From assembly GCA_936450465.1 (NCBI GenBank), contig OW388293.1, forward strand, positions 32,059,860 through 32,123,859: a stretch of DNA of 64,000 nucleotides, in the 5' to 3' direction. The position numbers were made by a program, and so were the translations under genes. Under the pieces are notes generated by a model that ran no database searches, was not told the DNA's origin, and saw only the letters and a list, made by a program, of their open reading frames with translations. This DNA comes from Gibbula magus. Taxonomy: Eukaryota; Mollusca; Gastropoda; Trochida; Trochidae. Positions within the stretch are counted from its first letter, which is position 1. Each line of letters begins with the position of its first letter. This document shows positions 53,201 through 60,191 of this stretch, piece by piece.

Positions 53201-55200
53201 TGCAAATGATAATGTCCTAAAACAACGGTAGCGTTGTTATAACAATTATTGAAGGAATGTGTTCTTTTGTATCCGAATTAGTCTTAAATTTTAAGCTACA
53301 GTTGTACTTGAACCAAAACGACGAAATCCGCATTAGGCAACCCCAGGAACCACTATGACGTCACAACAGAACAATGACGTCATAGTCGCTGTTGTCGCAC
53401 GGCTCGTCAGTTGGCCCTGATCATGGATTATTAATATTAAGAAAGTAAACTCTATTTTTCTTGCAAAATTACTCAAAGCAGAATATTGTGTTATGGGTTA
53501 TCTTAGAAAAGTAATAAAGTTCGCTGTACCCCAATGTGTTTTGTAATAAAGTATAGTTTTGCCCTGAACTATTATAACGTCAAAGTACTCGGACTACCGT
53601 CCTCGTACTTTAACTATAATAGTTCATCTTTGGACATCAATCTCATCACAACAGTGGTGGCACAACAAAACTGCTGTATATTTACAGATATGTTAACTGT
53701 TTTATATGGACTAAAGCTCAGTCTTCATTAAAGTGAAGTGTATTTATTATCATTGCTCATTTGACAAGTGTCCATGACACTTTAACGGTTACAAAATATT
53801 TAAAATCTAATGGGTGCCAAGAATTTAGAGTTTTTAAAGGTAACCATGTGGCATGTTTAATTGATGCTCAGCATGTGTTTGCCAGTATCAAGGGTGTGCT
53901 GCAGCTCAACCCTGATCACAGTTGATGCAGAGCTAGGCAGTGGTAGGAGTCAGGAGACTTTTAGAGGTTGGAAGGATAAAATGTTACGAAATGAGACACA
54001 TCATCTTGGCAATTTTATTGTTATGTCATTCTGGTTCCTAGTGGGGTGACAAACATTAAACCAGAAATCTGTTTAGTGTAACATTTCTCCTCAAAGTATT
54101 GACCGAATCATTGAGAAAAGTGGTTGAGAACTAAACTGAAATTGCTTAAACATGCTAAACAGAAATAAATGTAGGAAACCCTTAGCTTAACTAATAGCTA
54201 ATAACTGAATTAGATACATTAAATGTCAAAATGTCCTCTATGCAAAAATATTTAGAAAAGTAGTTGTAAAGTAAAAATTTAAATATCTTTAAAAGACTTA
54301 TACAAGTATCCCAATGAAATTAGCAAACAAAGTAAGTTAGAGATAATGAAGACTCAGATAATGTCATCTAAGCAATTACCATACCTTAAATAATGGAAAC
54401 TTGGTTGTAAAATTAAAACAAAATTTTCTAAAATATAACTGTACTGCAGTGAATATATTATTTAGCTTTGTGAATAAGGAATTAAAGACAGCCTCCCAAT
54501 TGTCATTAAAGTAAATAAAAATAAATAAATAAAAGGTGATAGTAGAATCTTGAAATTGTAAAATAGAGTCTTAGCAATATTTACTATCTCTTGATTTCAT
54601 AATTTACTTCACTGAAACATCTCGTCCCTTTATCAATAAACTATATTTCAGCGTCATCAAGACGGTGTGATCTCTGTCAAGTTCAAGGAGGCCGAAGAAG
54701 CTGACATGTGCATCTCCCAGCTGAATGGTCGCTGGTTTGCCAAGCGCAGAATCATTGCACAGGTGTGGGACGGCAAGACCAAATATGAAGTGGAGGAAAC
54801 GGAAGAACAGAGAGAGGCTCGCCTTAAGAAATGGGAGAACTTTCTGGAGACTGGAGCTCCTGTTGGTCCATCCTCACTTCCTGATCCTGCTGTGACATCA
54901 TCAGAAAGTGTGATGACATCATCAGAAAGTGCGATGACCTCATCGGAAAATCCGGTGACATCATCAGAAAGTGTGGTGACATCATCAGAAAATGTGGTCA
55001 TGTCATCATCAATTGCCACAAGTGAGAGTGTTACTCCATCTGAAATTATGACACCGGAAAATGATAGTTCCTCAAAATCTGTAGAAAAGTCAGGAGCTGG
55101 TGAAACTTGTCCATCTCAATCCACAGACTCTACTGTTAGATCAGACCCTGGGGTCTCAATTGAAAACAAGGAAGACCTTGAAGCAGAGCTTGATAAATAA
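26158..55200 (+). CDS. HTATSF1: HTATSF1 (Tat-SF1) homologue, seven exons, 544 residues
   Basis: Exons 26158-26298, 27046-27433, 28317-28519, 29932-30101, 31522-31615, 51651-51740 and 54652-55200 join in perfect phase. The order matches human Tat-SF1: acidic N-terminus with FEWDPQKKAYFPK and DDDFIAKYQMSYG; RRM1 at about residues 183-275 (IYISGLPLDI, KGDGLCCFIK, VELALKLLDG); a lysine-rich linker; LFDWRPE; then the second RRM of UHM type at about 317-415, with NGRWFAKR carrying the UHM Arg-x-Phe motif that grips tryptophan-containing SF3B1 peptides. Tat-SF1 is a nuclear U2 snRNP-associated factor linking splicing and transcription. The tail after EVEETEEQREARLKKWENFL is Ser/Thr/Glu-rich with a tandem TSSES repeat and is shorter than the acidic tail in vertebrates. 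The ATG follows a splice-acceptor-like CTCTGTGTTCAG, suggesting an upstream noncoding exon. Confidence 0.93.
27046..27433 (+). CDS. HTATSF1: HTATSF1 exon 2
   Basis: Acceptor CAATATTCAG; donor GCAG/GTAATA (phase 1). Begins with IDDDFIAKYQMSYG, followed by a poorly conserved acidic, Tyr- and Lys-rich stretch up to KPAG. Confidence 0.92.
27506..27682 (+). mobile_element. SINE-A body fragment (5' truncated)
   Basis: Matches the 3' half of the SINE at 39431-39747 (CACCCATGG, GCTCGCAGGTTTCACCGCAA, AGCGGCGTTAAACCCC), ending in CTCACCTCACCTCAC. The tRNA-like head is absent. It lies in HTATSF1 intron 2. Confidence 0.75.
27688..27812. mobile_element. SINE-B foldback fragment
   Basis: An inverted arrangement: CCTTCAATAGTACAAATTCT at the left pairs with the tail AGTACAAGAATTTGTACTTT at the right. 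The centre holds a box-B-like GGGATTCGAAT on the minus strand. The tail also occurs after the tRNA-like unit at 59281-59445. Confidence 0.55.
28198..28310 (+). repeat. Dispersed repeat, copy 1 (copy 2 at 36472-36590)
   Basis: Both copies share GCA-CACAAAA-GT-CAATT, TTCA-GGT-ATAATAT, TT-GCACTTTGAG-ATGC and ATACAAAT-GACTAT in the same order. This copy ends only six bases before the exon 3 acceptor of HTATSF1. Confidence 0.5.
28317..28519 (+). CDS. HTATSF1: HTATSF1 exon 3 (RRM1, first part)
   Basis: Acceptor TCAATTGCAG; donor ATCAAG/GTAATG (phase 0). Encodes WFEHDSEKSTHIYISGLPLD through GDGLCCFIK, covering RNP2 and RNP1 of RRM1. Confidence 0.95.
28871..29792 (+). repeat. Dispersed element with about 4.5 internal tandem units of ~150 bp
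   Basis: Opens with a hairpin-prone CCCCCGCCGCCGCGAAGCGG and closes with GGCGGGGGACATGGTCAC. The internal units repeat ATGAACC, TTCAAACT, TTCATCTGGGGAATA and GTGACCTTGACCTCATTTTC followed by AAGGTCA. Each of the first three units has head-to-head AAGGTCA half-sites. It occupies HTATSF1 intron 3. No ORF. Confidence 0.75.
29932..30101 (+). CDS. HTATSF1: HTATSF1 exon 4 (RRM1, second part)
   Basis: Acceptor TTCTTCCACAG; donor GTGAGT (phase 2). Encodes QESVELALKLLDG through FQMKGEYKAPKRRKK, a basic linker similar to that of vertebrate Tat-SF1. Confidence 0.94.
31522..31615 (+). CDS. HTATSF1: HTATSF1 exon 5 (linker and UHM start)
   Basis: Acceptor AATATTTTCAG; donor TTCGAG/GTAGGA (phase 0). Encodes LFDWRPE and VILKNMFDPKEFE, the first strand of the UHM. 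Confidence 0.93.
31663..31876. mobile_element. pogo-like MITE with short internal repeats
   Basis: Left end TACAGTAGGACCTTGTTGAC; right end AACAGGGTCTGACTG. Before the right end, GTTCAGATAAACAGGG occurs three times in tandem (about 31810-31862). It sits just after HTATSF1 exon 5. Confidence 0.55.
32363..33015. repeat. Dispersed repeat split by a SINE
   Basis: Opens with the hairpin ATACCCCCGCCTTACAGTGT/AAGCAGGGGTAT. Two diverged units sharing TTAGCTTCACCAAACTT lie at about 32440-32510 and 32822-32890, on either side of the SINE at 32514-32820. Confidence 0.5.
32514..32820 (-). mobile_element. SINE-A, near full length, minus strand
   Basis: Reverse complement of the SINE at 39431: the tail is at 32520 (GGTGAGTTGGGG), the body has GGTGAAACCTGCGAGCATTG, and the tRNA-like head at 32760-32818 has box B (GGATTTGAATCCC inverted) and box A (CTAACCACTGCGCTA). 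Diverged but complete. Confidence 0.8.
33018..33405 (+). repeat. Hairpin tandem array, 58-bp unit, about 6.5 copies
   Basis: Each unit contains CTCCCCCCTTGTAAATAAAA followed by ACAAGGGTGGGGAAG, an inverted repeat closing a loop of eight A/T bases, and then CCTAGCTAGG, itself palindromic. Confidence 0.9.
33440..33878. mobile_element. Inverted-repeat element, about 440 bp
   Basis: The left arm (33442-33512: GTCTGATTAAAATCGACGGT onward to CTACCGGGATACGAAC) is the inverse of the right arm (33806-33877: GTTCGTATCCCGGTAG to AATCAGAC). Weaker pairing continues inward through TTTCCTCGCCA. No ORF of note. It follows the hairpin array directly. Confidence 0.65.
33882..34000 (+). repeat. CCCCGGGG-rich degenerate hairpins
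   Basis: Alternating TTTGGCCTGGGCCAAACCTT, CCCCGGGG and CGGCCCAGGCC palindromes. Possibly decayed relatives of the array at 33018-33405. Confidence 0.4.
35265..35655 (+). mobile_element. SINE-A, decayed, head split from body
   Basis: A head remnant (GCAGTGGTTAGTGCATTCAG) at 35270 is separated by about 110 bp of unrelated sequence from the continuation at 35425 (CCCGCCAGGGGCTCGGCAAC), through TTTCACCGCAATGCATAGCT to a CTCACCCTACCTCAC tail. Confidence 0.6.
36472..36590 (+). repeat. Dispersed repeat, copy 2 (see 28198-28310)
   Basis: Aligns with copy 1 from GCAGCACAAAAGGTGCAATT to ATACAAATTGACTATTGCTA with scattered substitutions. Confidence 0.5.
37688..38375 (+). repeat. Minisatellite, 31-bp unit, about 21 copies
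   Basis: Unit ATTGACCAATAATACAGGAT plus TATAACACAGG. Shortened variants (ATTGACCAATAGG) recur at intervals, giving a higher-order pattern. The 3' edge decays gradually to 38450. Confidence 0.92.
39418..39760 (+). mobile_element. SINE-A, full length, with target duplication
   Basis: The element occupies 39431-39747. The tRNA-derived head has box A (TAGCGCAGTGGTTAGCGC) and box B (GGGTTCGAATCCC). The body includes GCTCGCAGGTTTCACCGCAA and the tail is CTCACCTCACCTCAC. A 13-bp target duplication, CTTGTATAATATC (39418-39430) versus CTTGTATAATTTC (39748-39760), shows insertion by LINE-type target-primed reverse transcription. Confidence 0.9.
40541..40735 (+). mobile_element. SINE-A middle fragment
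   Basis: Starts at AGAACTGTTCTATATGCAGT, corresponding to the SINE interior, and decays towards 40735. It lacks both head and CTCACC tail. Confidence 0.65.
40742..40842. mobile_element. Small foldback element (AGGGGGGTAACCATC ends)
   Basis: TAAGGGGGGTAACCATCTAT/CGGATAACAACTCAGTG pairs with CACTGAGTTGTTATCCG/GGTTACCCCCCTTA around a loop of about 25 bases. The next 110 bp (to about 40960) match the inverse of the left flank of the 56716-57224 element. Confidence 0.7.
41166..41246 (-). mobile_element. SINE-A head fragment, minus strand
   Basis: Inverted tRNA-like head only: GGATTTTGAACCCCGAAC (box B region) and CGCTAACCACTGCGCTATCC (box A region). No body is attached. Confidence 0.7.
42090..42553 (+). 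mobile_element. SINE-A interrupted by an insertion
   Basis: The head and first part (42093-42230: GGATATCGCAGTGGCTAAGT, GATTGAAATCCCACC) and the second part (42385-42553: ACTGAATTTCAGCACAGC to CTCAAATGACCTCACTG) are separated by about 155 bp of unrelated A+T-rich sequence. Confidence 0.65.
43111..43296 (+). repeat. DIRS left inverted terminal repeat
   Basis: From GATCCTCCTTGGGGTACTTA to CTCACCACTTTTC. It matches the inverse of 49511-49696 over the same 186-bp length with no mismatch noticed. Confidence 0.92.
43371..43388 (+). CDS. Candidate first gag mini-exon of the DIRS element
   Basis: ATG in good context (GAAAATGG) followed by five codons (MAQNKA), then GTATGT as a possible donor. Joining in phase 0 to an acceptor at 43883 (TTGATTCTAG/CCTTTC) would give the otherwise ATG-less gag ORF a start. 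Inferred from splice signals and phase only. Confidence 0.35.
43884..45992 (+). CDS. DIRS gag-like protein
   Basis: Open from just after TAG at 43881 to TAG at 45992, about 702 codons. The N-terminus has a zinc-finger-like CAQC...DAHDECLKCL...CGIC cluster, common in metazoan DIRS gag-like proteins. A long Pro/Ser/Gly-rich middle follows, then a structured part (about 46% to 88% of the length; DYRLSGEAFARSKAPVVGLR, LGFLSRRYQLGEEGLFDIP) and a very basic end (GKGPKKRGGKF, GFRGRGK) suited to RNA binding. No ATG lies before the zinc cluster; the first codon usually assigned at 43917 is GTG. Start by splicing is possible (see 43371). Confidence 0.75.
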   Translation, partial: PFKPCAQCKGPVSITDAHDECLKCLASDFHHPLDCGICQAFTPKARSRRDVDLKFFSEALESGRDITKLDPPSKAKKVKKSPIKNLSGKKVKASASATVSSARSGLDDSSSEPDSVEDQRGSSAGDFTHPPSPQQLNPQTTHFNPVDMTQFTHIITQQMKVMIDSAVSGLRTEFRTSSHEPDAAHGTRGDLGVGLVRGTGSPRGAQLPARELRSMEPQVTITQIHQPPQTPGFGQVSSEGSLAPPNLVPLVGVGSQGKASNPGYEAPPVLQVQRPRTPAPCSETVVPVTMQSGPHAGPSSSLETQVSGGPLEVDPRAGGSGQPVVADVFSRSLVHARDSFLDDSELASRLSGRSGIESMDVDEVRENSGPLSAATAIRDLRGLIAEAIPGVAAPVPEPEESDYRLSGEAFARSKAPVVGLRILPSLVDDLIAPLLADTHSLADLGFLSRRYQLGEEGLFDIPVVGDCVYTAVSLQRPKVSPSVGRQGRRLPPFTAGAADLKSSYRSFEDQYRNAGQQLQLAIHQAYLASMQVQLTQKVEIPGDSSSELLGQLTAVGGHLARDSIRSAANQMMSAVVGMRRLWLSVSTWMPSTQQSLLNLPFRIGPVLFPGAQQVLKDTADVVTTCRETSRVLTVQDPDIKRARMSNPPPARSSAPTGKAAWMSASLHQAGSRGKGPKKRGGKFQQPSGKQGFRGRGKPNQGS
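46013..47105 (+). CDS. DIRS reverse transcriptase
   Basis: Frame open from before 46013 (GTG there, no clear ATG). RT motifs, numbered from 46013: PVGGRLTRFIDAW (about 23-35), YFLVTKKGGGFRPILNL (110-126), SSIDLKDAYLHVPMHP (157-172), VLPFGISTAPRVFTKLM (191-207), the catalytic YLDDWL (224-229) and FLGSRF (271-276). The sequence makes sense in this frame to about residue 362, after which the homology moves to another frame at 47091-47105. Confidence 0.88.
47091..48104 (+). CDS. DIRS RNase H and methyltransferase-like domains
   Basis: Frame offset by +1 from the RT. Starting after TGA at 47091-47093 it reads LLWWTNVDHL, then RNase H: TIQTDASLTGWGG, NVLELRAARLVL, VRLQMDNRTAM, VRADALSR, providing the D-E-D-D set. 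From about 47590 it continues as the DIRS-type methyltransferase (DAM-like) domain: QVDLFASGTNFQ, DAFELDWTDRVLWAFPP, LITPLWAAQTWFP. It ends at TGA/TAG near 48104, overlapping the start of the recombinase. Confidence 0.82.
47960..49003 (+). CDS. DIRS tyrosine recombinase
   Basis: Same frame number as the RT and open to TGA at 49003. The SAM-like N-terminal part starts near STNIQYEDRWACYSRWC and includes VLEFLQSRLDAGLAASTVRG. The catalytic part has the conserved residues (numbered from 46013): R803 in ASGRRVGDIHAM, H933 and R936 in KAHSVRAVATSKAY, W947 region in AAIWSQPSTFIRHY, and nucleophile Y969. The set R-H-R-Y is complete, so the recombinase itself looks intact. Its start lies inside the overlapping RNase H/methyltransferase frame; the exact initiation codon is unknown. 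Confidence 0.85.
   Translation, partial: NSGIPARVADTILASRRDSTNIQYEDRWACYSRWCADRDVLDPFSADLVFVLEFLQSRLDAGLAASTVRGYSTAISAFHVPVDGALLGVHPLVQRFLAGVDRIRPPVRRSSPVWDLSIVLDWLSGPQFRDLSSVSLQLLTWKAVFLVAVASGRRVGDIHAMSSNPELTVFHRDRVSIRLPDSYRPKVAHSFHVSAPIELPALRQPAASGSQASHAHILDVRRTLRAYLKRTASIRRDEQLFCCYGGGKQGLPASTQTISRWIVSTICLAYVHKGREPPGNLKAHSVRAVATSKAYAAALPIEEICSAAIWSQPSTFIRHYQLDRLSAERARFGQTVLSGGQSRQPPS
49371..49467. other. DIRS internal complementary region
   Basis: 49371-49413 is the inverse of the left end (43096-43138, TTCTTTTTCAGAAGGGATCC onward). 49414-49467 is the inverse of the right end (49681-49734, AACCTATACAGGTTAGTTCG). The two are fused directly at AAGAATCGAAC, giving the exact circle junction used during DIRS replication. 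Confidence 0.9.
49511..49696 (-). repeat. DIRS right inverted terminal repeat
   Basis: Inverse of 43111-43296, from GAAAAGTGGTGAGATTAGAG to AAGTACCCCAAGGAGGATC. The outer 38 bases to 49734 differ from the left end, as usual for unequal DIRS ends. Confidence 0.92.
51651..51740 (+). CDS. HTATSF1: HTATSF1 exon 6 (UHM middle)
   Basis: Thirty codons, phase 0 on both sides. Acceptor TTGTCTGTTTTAG, donor TATGAT/GTAAGT. Encodes ENPMEINELRVDVRTEAAKF and GEVKRVTVYD, the helix and strand following exon 5. Confidence 0.92.
53085..53630. repeat. CRE-containing block with terminal hairpin
   Basis: TGACGTCA occurs near 53355 and 53374, with related GATGACGTAAC and GAATGACGTTT near 53103 and 53118. At 53564-53626 a hairpin (TGAACTATTATA... 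paired with ...TATAATAGTTCA) encloses CTCGGACTACCGTCCTCG. The layout resembles the foldback family but sequence similarity is weak. Confidence 0.35.
54652..55200 (+). CDS. HTATSF1: HTATSF1 exon 7 (UHM end and tail)
   Basis: Acceptor ACTATATTTCAG; stop TAA at 55198-55200. Encodes GVISVKFKEAEEADMCI and NGRWFAKRRIIAQVWDG of the UHM, a charged helix, then a tail with five or six copies of an eight-residue TSSES-V/A-containing repeat. Confidence 0.93.
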   Translation, partial: RHQDGVISVKFKEAEEADMCISQLNGRWFAKRRIIAQVWDGKTKYEVEETEEQREARLKKWENFLETGAPVGPSSLPDPAVTSSESVMTSSESAMTSSENPVTSSESVVTSSENVVMSSSIATSESVTPSEIMTPENDSSSKSVEKSGAGETCPSQSTDSTVRSDPGVSIENKEDLEAELDK

Positions 55201-56376
55201 TAAATACTGTCATACTGTCCTTTCATCATAGTAATCTTCTTCAGTACTTGATACTTTGTGACATTTGAAAATACAGTAGCAATATCAGTTACGATGTCAA
55301 CAAGAACTGATGAAATCTTAAGAAAATGCCTCAACATCAGAGAGTGGTTAGATACCAGAAAATGCTTGGACATCATAAACTGATGACATTATCAGAAAAT
55401 GCTTGGACATCATAAACTGATGACATCATCAGAGACTGATTACATGATCAAGGTGCTATGGTAATTGTGTGACATTAAACAAAACTGAAAAATCGTGAAC
55501 ACTGAATCATCATCATTTGAATCCAACAACTCCAGGAAATCCTAAATGCAGGATCTCAGATACAGACAAGCAAGATAAAATTACTGCTCACTAAAACACC
55601 TTCCATGCATAAAAGTAGATTATACTATACAAGACAGATCTGTAACAGATTTTTCAGGTCCTACTTTCCCAAAGGTGATTGTGAGTCACTGAGCTATCTG
55701 AGTATATATGGGAGAATGGGAGTCCCAGGACCTCCGTCAGTTCATGTAACATAATCAAAGTTTCAGTATAGCTCAGAATGTGTGGCAGAGAAAATATGCA
55801 TTCACTTTCCACAGACTTTACTCAATTCATATTTTCTCATGTAACCTCTGTTACAATTGGTCCATATTTCTTCATTTTCTCACTGTAGGCACCGTCCTTA
55901 ACATCTATCCAGTCTAAAAATGATGAATAGCTATGATTGCAATCAATCAGCTTGCTCAACCTTGGACACAAGAATACTTATTAGAACAGAGGTTACTTGA
56001 GAAGGTATGAGTTGGGGAAAGCTCTGTGGGGAGAGAATTAAGATGAGGTTATGACACCTGTGAGAGCTGTTACAGGAAATTCCTTTCTAACCATTGCATG
56101 AAAGTAGCTGGCCCAGAGTCAACGAGATGACAAATTACACAGAAAAAGACACACTGAGGGATCTGTGTTATATCACTGCAGACACTGCAGACATAAGATT
56201 CAAATATCTATTCTACACAGTACTAGGTTTTCTACATTTTGCATTTGTCATCTCAGAATTTCTGGTTTGAAGTCGCCTCCATAGTTGCCTTGTCATATTC
56301 AGTACAGCTAGTCTACTCAAGTCTTCATTCTTAATCTTGTTTGCAGGTCATGTTTTCTTATCTCTTGTTTTGACTA

Positions 56377-56382
56377 AATAAA
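56377..56382 (+). terminator. HTATSF1: Possible HTATSF1 polyadenylation signal
   Basis: AATAAA within CTAAATAAATAAC about 1.2 kb after the stop codon. Earlier ends are possible; no cleavage site can be proved. Confidence 0.3.
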
Positions 56383-56589
56383 TAACATTATTGTGTTGGA
56401 ATAGGCACTGTTTTCTAAAATTCTTAAGATTTAAAGATATTTGATTTAATTCATTTTAGCTAATACTTGAAGAATTCAAAGTTGTCAAGCTGAAACTGAT
56501 GTGCATATTTTTATGATAATTTAAGATAATTATTAAATTTTGTCAGCACATTTCAATGATATTGTTAGCAATCATGTACATTTAATGTA

Positions 56590-57224
56590 TATACAGGAGT
56601 GGGGTGCGGTTTTCCACGGTCTGGTAGTGGCAGAGCGGTTGTAGAGTCTTCTATACAGATCCACTAAAGGATGCAGGATGTTTGACTAATGTTGGAGACA
56701 TCAGTATTTAAAAGATAGAGTAGGGGGGTGACCATCCAACGAATGGGGAGACTGTGGCATTGTATATAGAGGATACTAAACGACCTTCTATTTAATACCA
56801 TTTTTATTAAACGAGTTAATGATTTTGTATCAAACGAGCGAAAGCGAGTTTGATACCAAATCATTCACAAGTTTAATAAAAATGATATGTGATAGAAGGA
56901 AGTTTAGTATTCTGTTTATTACTCGGCCACCTGTAATCCAGCGAAATAGCCGATACGGCTTTGAAACTGTAATTCCCGCAAGTCCGGTGCCATTGTGATG
57001 ACGTTACTCCCATCGTGACGTCATAACCAAAAACTATTGTGACGTCATATGCGCGGCGGTATTACACTAGTTTAATATTGCCGTATAAATATTACACTGC
57101 AGTATCTTACACGGGCGAGTTATAACATGGTTTTATTACATTACGTTTTGGGAGGCCTTCGCCCCCCTTCATCAGACCAAAGTCAGTCTCCTTTTTCGTT
57201 GGATGGTTACCCCCCTACTCTATT
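56590..57224 (-). mobile_element. Composite foldback element containing CRE family copy D
   Basis: The outer inverted ends are 56716-56742 (AGAGTAGGGGGGTGACCATC) and 57196-57222 (GGTTACCCCCCTACTCT). Inside, 56760-57115 is an uninterrupted minus-strand copy of the CRE foldback: hairpin 56771-56912, TGACGTCA at 57016-57023 and 57040-57047. The left flank 56600-56690 (CCACGGT, GATCCACTAAAGGATGCAGG) also occurs, inverted, beside the 40742-40842 element. Confidence 0.7.
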
Positions 57225-58084
57225 AATGTATGATTTATTAAAAATTTTGATATCTTATAAAACATTTGATAAAATCTATTATTAAACAAATATGTATGTT
57301 TAACATTGAAATATTTTAAAATTTTGAACCAGCATTGTTATTATAATGTTGATATCCATCATGTATTTGTATAGTATTCACAATTGTACCTACCGTACAA
57401 AGATTAATATTTAAAAAATTTGCATTTCTGATTAGCAATCTGGCATCGTTTGTTACAAAATGGCATCGTTTGTTAACTTTTCACATTTACAATTTCTCTA
57501 GAGGAACTGCTGTAATCTCAAAGCTGAAATTTTGTCGGGAGGTACATTGCACCAATGGCAAGTTTGTGTTTTTGTTTCGTGCTGACCCACCCTCCGAATA
57601 TTGACTTTGCAGACATTATCTCTTAAACCTCAACAACTTCTTCATCAAAACAAACTGCGGCGAGAAGCAAAGTCATTGTTACATGGATACTAAAATTTCT
57701 TTTGTAACTTGGTTCTTCTCAAATAGGGACGTGGCAAGGTCTCCCACTAAAATTTTCGTATTACTGCTCTCCAGAAACAAGTAATACAAGGAAGAAGAAT
57801 GCTCAAATTCAGAATATCATCTTTATGGGATATAGAAGAAGACATACTCTCAAAAACTATGAGCATGACAACTGTAACATAAAAATGATGCACATAATCC
57901 TATTGTTCTGGTAATTATCGTTAAAACAAAACCAATATCATGTTTGTATCTCTGATACATGTACTAGTTTAAGATTATGATAGCTATTAAATTAATTATT
58001 GATACCAACCCAGTACCCACCAAGTCCCCTCAAAGGATACAGTTGAACATGACATGCTTATTGGCTTATCAGCTTATCAGCCGG

Positions 58085-58315
58085 CTTGCCGGGGTCATCT
58101 GTTTGCCTGTGCCCCGTTCCATAACAGCGAGTGCTTATCGCTCATTGATTGCTCAATGTACCGCTCAAGTAGCGCTCATTCTCTCCTGAACGATACGGTG
58201 CAAAACCTCAAAGTTCGCTCGCTTTGCTACGTAGCGCTACATTGAGCAATAGCGTTCAAGAGAGGTTTAAAAGTAATCGCTAATTGAGAAACCTCTCTTG
58301 AACACGGCCCTGGAG
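58085..58315. repeat. Possible decayed MITE with internal inverted repeats
   Basis: ATTGCTCAATGTA near 58147 is inverted as TACATTGAGCAAT near 58229. AACCTCTCTTGAAC at 58291 is inverted near 58245 (GTTCAAGAGAGGTTT). The borders are unclear. Confidence 0.4.
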
Positions 58316-58439
58316 TTTCACTGAGACACTTGTTTTGGAATGACTGAACAACTCTGAGGGACCCGCCCTGAGACTCCAGCTGTCAGCTGAAGGAGCCAGT
58401 TGAGTGGGTGAGGTAGACTTGTATGTTTCCACAGATACA

Positions 58440-58720
58440 TTTCATTCCGCCATTAACATACATGCATACATATATTCATTTATATAGCGCCAATATCCAG
58501 CTAAGCTAAGCTGCTCAAAGGTTGGTTGCCCACGACACTCTTTGTCAATCTCAGCTCCATTTGGAGTATACGCCAAGTTAAAGCAGCCACTCATCCTTAT
58601 GAGGTACCCATTCATTGTATGGTGGACTAGGACACATAGCCACAGTATTTTGTCCAAGGATACTGCACGTTGCTGTACCTTCAAATAGGTGTCTGCACAT
58701 GTGGCCACCAGTTGCCAGTT
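58440..58720 (-). mobile_element. SINE/LINE-tail-like dispersed repeat, minus strand
   Basis: On the minus strand it reads from ATCCTTGGACAAAATACTGT through CAATGAATGGGTACCTCATA to a GCGCTATATAAATGA end. A related AAATGGGTACCTG fragment lies at 36419 and AACTGGGTACCTGG at 50863. It encodes no protein I recognise. Confidence 0.45.
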
Positions 58721-59280
58721 GCGTGTTATTAGAGGGCATTTTCAATATCATTAGTTTTAAAGTTAATTTGTGTGTGGTGCCGAGTCTTATGTGAGAGATT
58801 ACTCCCAAAAAGCTATTGTTTTACTTTTTCTTATGAACTGAAAACACTAAAATGCTGAAATCTTGTGTAGACATACCTTGACCAGTTTGGTGAAGAATCA
58901 TCCCATCTCAAATATATGTGTTAAGCTACTCCTTGGTCACTAGCTCTATTTTTCTTCTTTGAAGAATATTGATTTCAGTTATTACGTTTTTGTTCACATA
59001 TAAGTTATGTGTAGAGAGGTTTTTAGAAGTTATTTTGGTAACTTTGAGGAGAAAGTTTTCTACGACAGTTCTGTATGAATGGATTATATATTTTGTCATA
59101 AAGAATAAAATATTTACAAGAATCTATGTTGTTATATTTTCTTTCAACACACCTTTTTCTCTCTTTGGAATAATTGTCTTTTAATTAAATGCAAAATATG
59201 TAGTTATCAAAACTATCAAATGCCAAAATGCCAAAGTTGACAAGTGAATTGTATTGAATGTAAAATTAGCTTAATTATTG

Positions 59281-59450
59281 ATTGTTGGACCTCGATTTTT
59301 GTCGAGGCGAAATGGTCGTGTGGTAAGCTGTTGGTACAGTCAATGCTGGCGATAGTTGCCGTACTCTGAGGGTGTGAGTTCGAATCCTGCATGGGACTCG
59401 ACCCAAAAAAGTACAAGAATTTGTAGTATTGAAAGTAGTGTCTGTCTGTG
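59281..59450 (+). mobile_element. SINE-B (tRNA-like head)
   Basis: GTCGTGTGGTAAGCTGTTGG near the start and the box-B-like GAGTTCGAATCCTGC, then GGGACTCGACCC and the tail AAAGTACAAGAATTTGTAGT shared with 27688-27812. The long spacing between boxes A and B suggests a leucine- or serine-type tRNA ancestor. Confidence 0.5.
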
Positions 59451-60191
59451 ACCATAGATCACTTACGAAATGCTACGTATCAGTCTCTGAATGGCTTGTT
59501 GAGGAATCTGCTGCCACTCCTTGTGCAATGCTGCATCCAACTCTACAAGTTTGAACAGGAGGGCGTCTCCGAGATATGCAACATCATAGAGCGTCCCACA
59601 GATATTCCCGGAACTGAAAGGGGGCCATGGTAGCAGGTTTGGCTTCTCACTGTAAAATTTGAGTTACCACTCTCACTCTATTGGGTCTGGTGTCATCAAT
59701 GTATACTAGCTTGAAGGTGATTGTCAAAATATGGAATTGCCACAGGGAAAAGGATTTTATCCCAGTATTTCTCAGAATTTAGTGAACCCAGAACAGTGAC
59801 ATGATCCAGTTTACAACTATGACACTATGAAGGTAAACCACCTTTGGTTTCAATCAGGAGTTAAAAACTAATCTTCCTTTATTCATCAGTATAACTATAT
59901 TGGTTCGCCATAAATTTTCATAATATATTGTCTTTTACCTTCAATATTTTCTTCACTATAAGATCTTTAAAATGTTTCCCCTTTCACTTAATTTCTTAGG
60001 GTTACAGGTTATTTTCAGAATGTATTCTAGGTGGCGAACCAATTCTATAGTTGCTCCAATTCTTTAGCTTCAAGGGACATTGCAAGCAAACTTAGTAAGT
60101 TAATGTTATAGAATTTCAGTTCAACAGTTGTGGACCGTAACGCTTCAGTAACAATGTTCAAATAAAGTCAAATGTAACACTAGATGATATG

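Noticed and set aside
59281..59400. tRNA-Leu or tRNA-Ser gene
   Set aside because: The box spacing is long and no clean cloverleaf was found. The tail is shared with another repeat at 27.7 kb, so a SINE is more likely.
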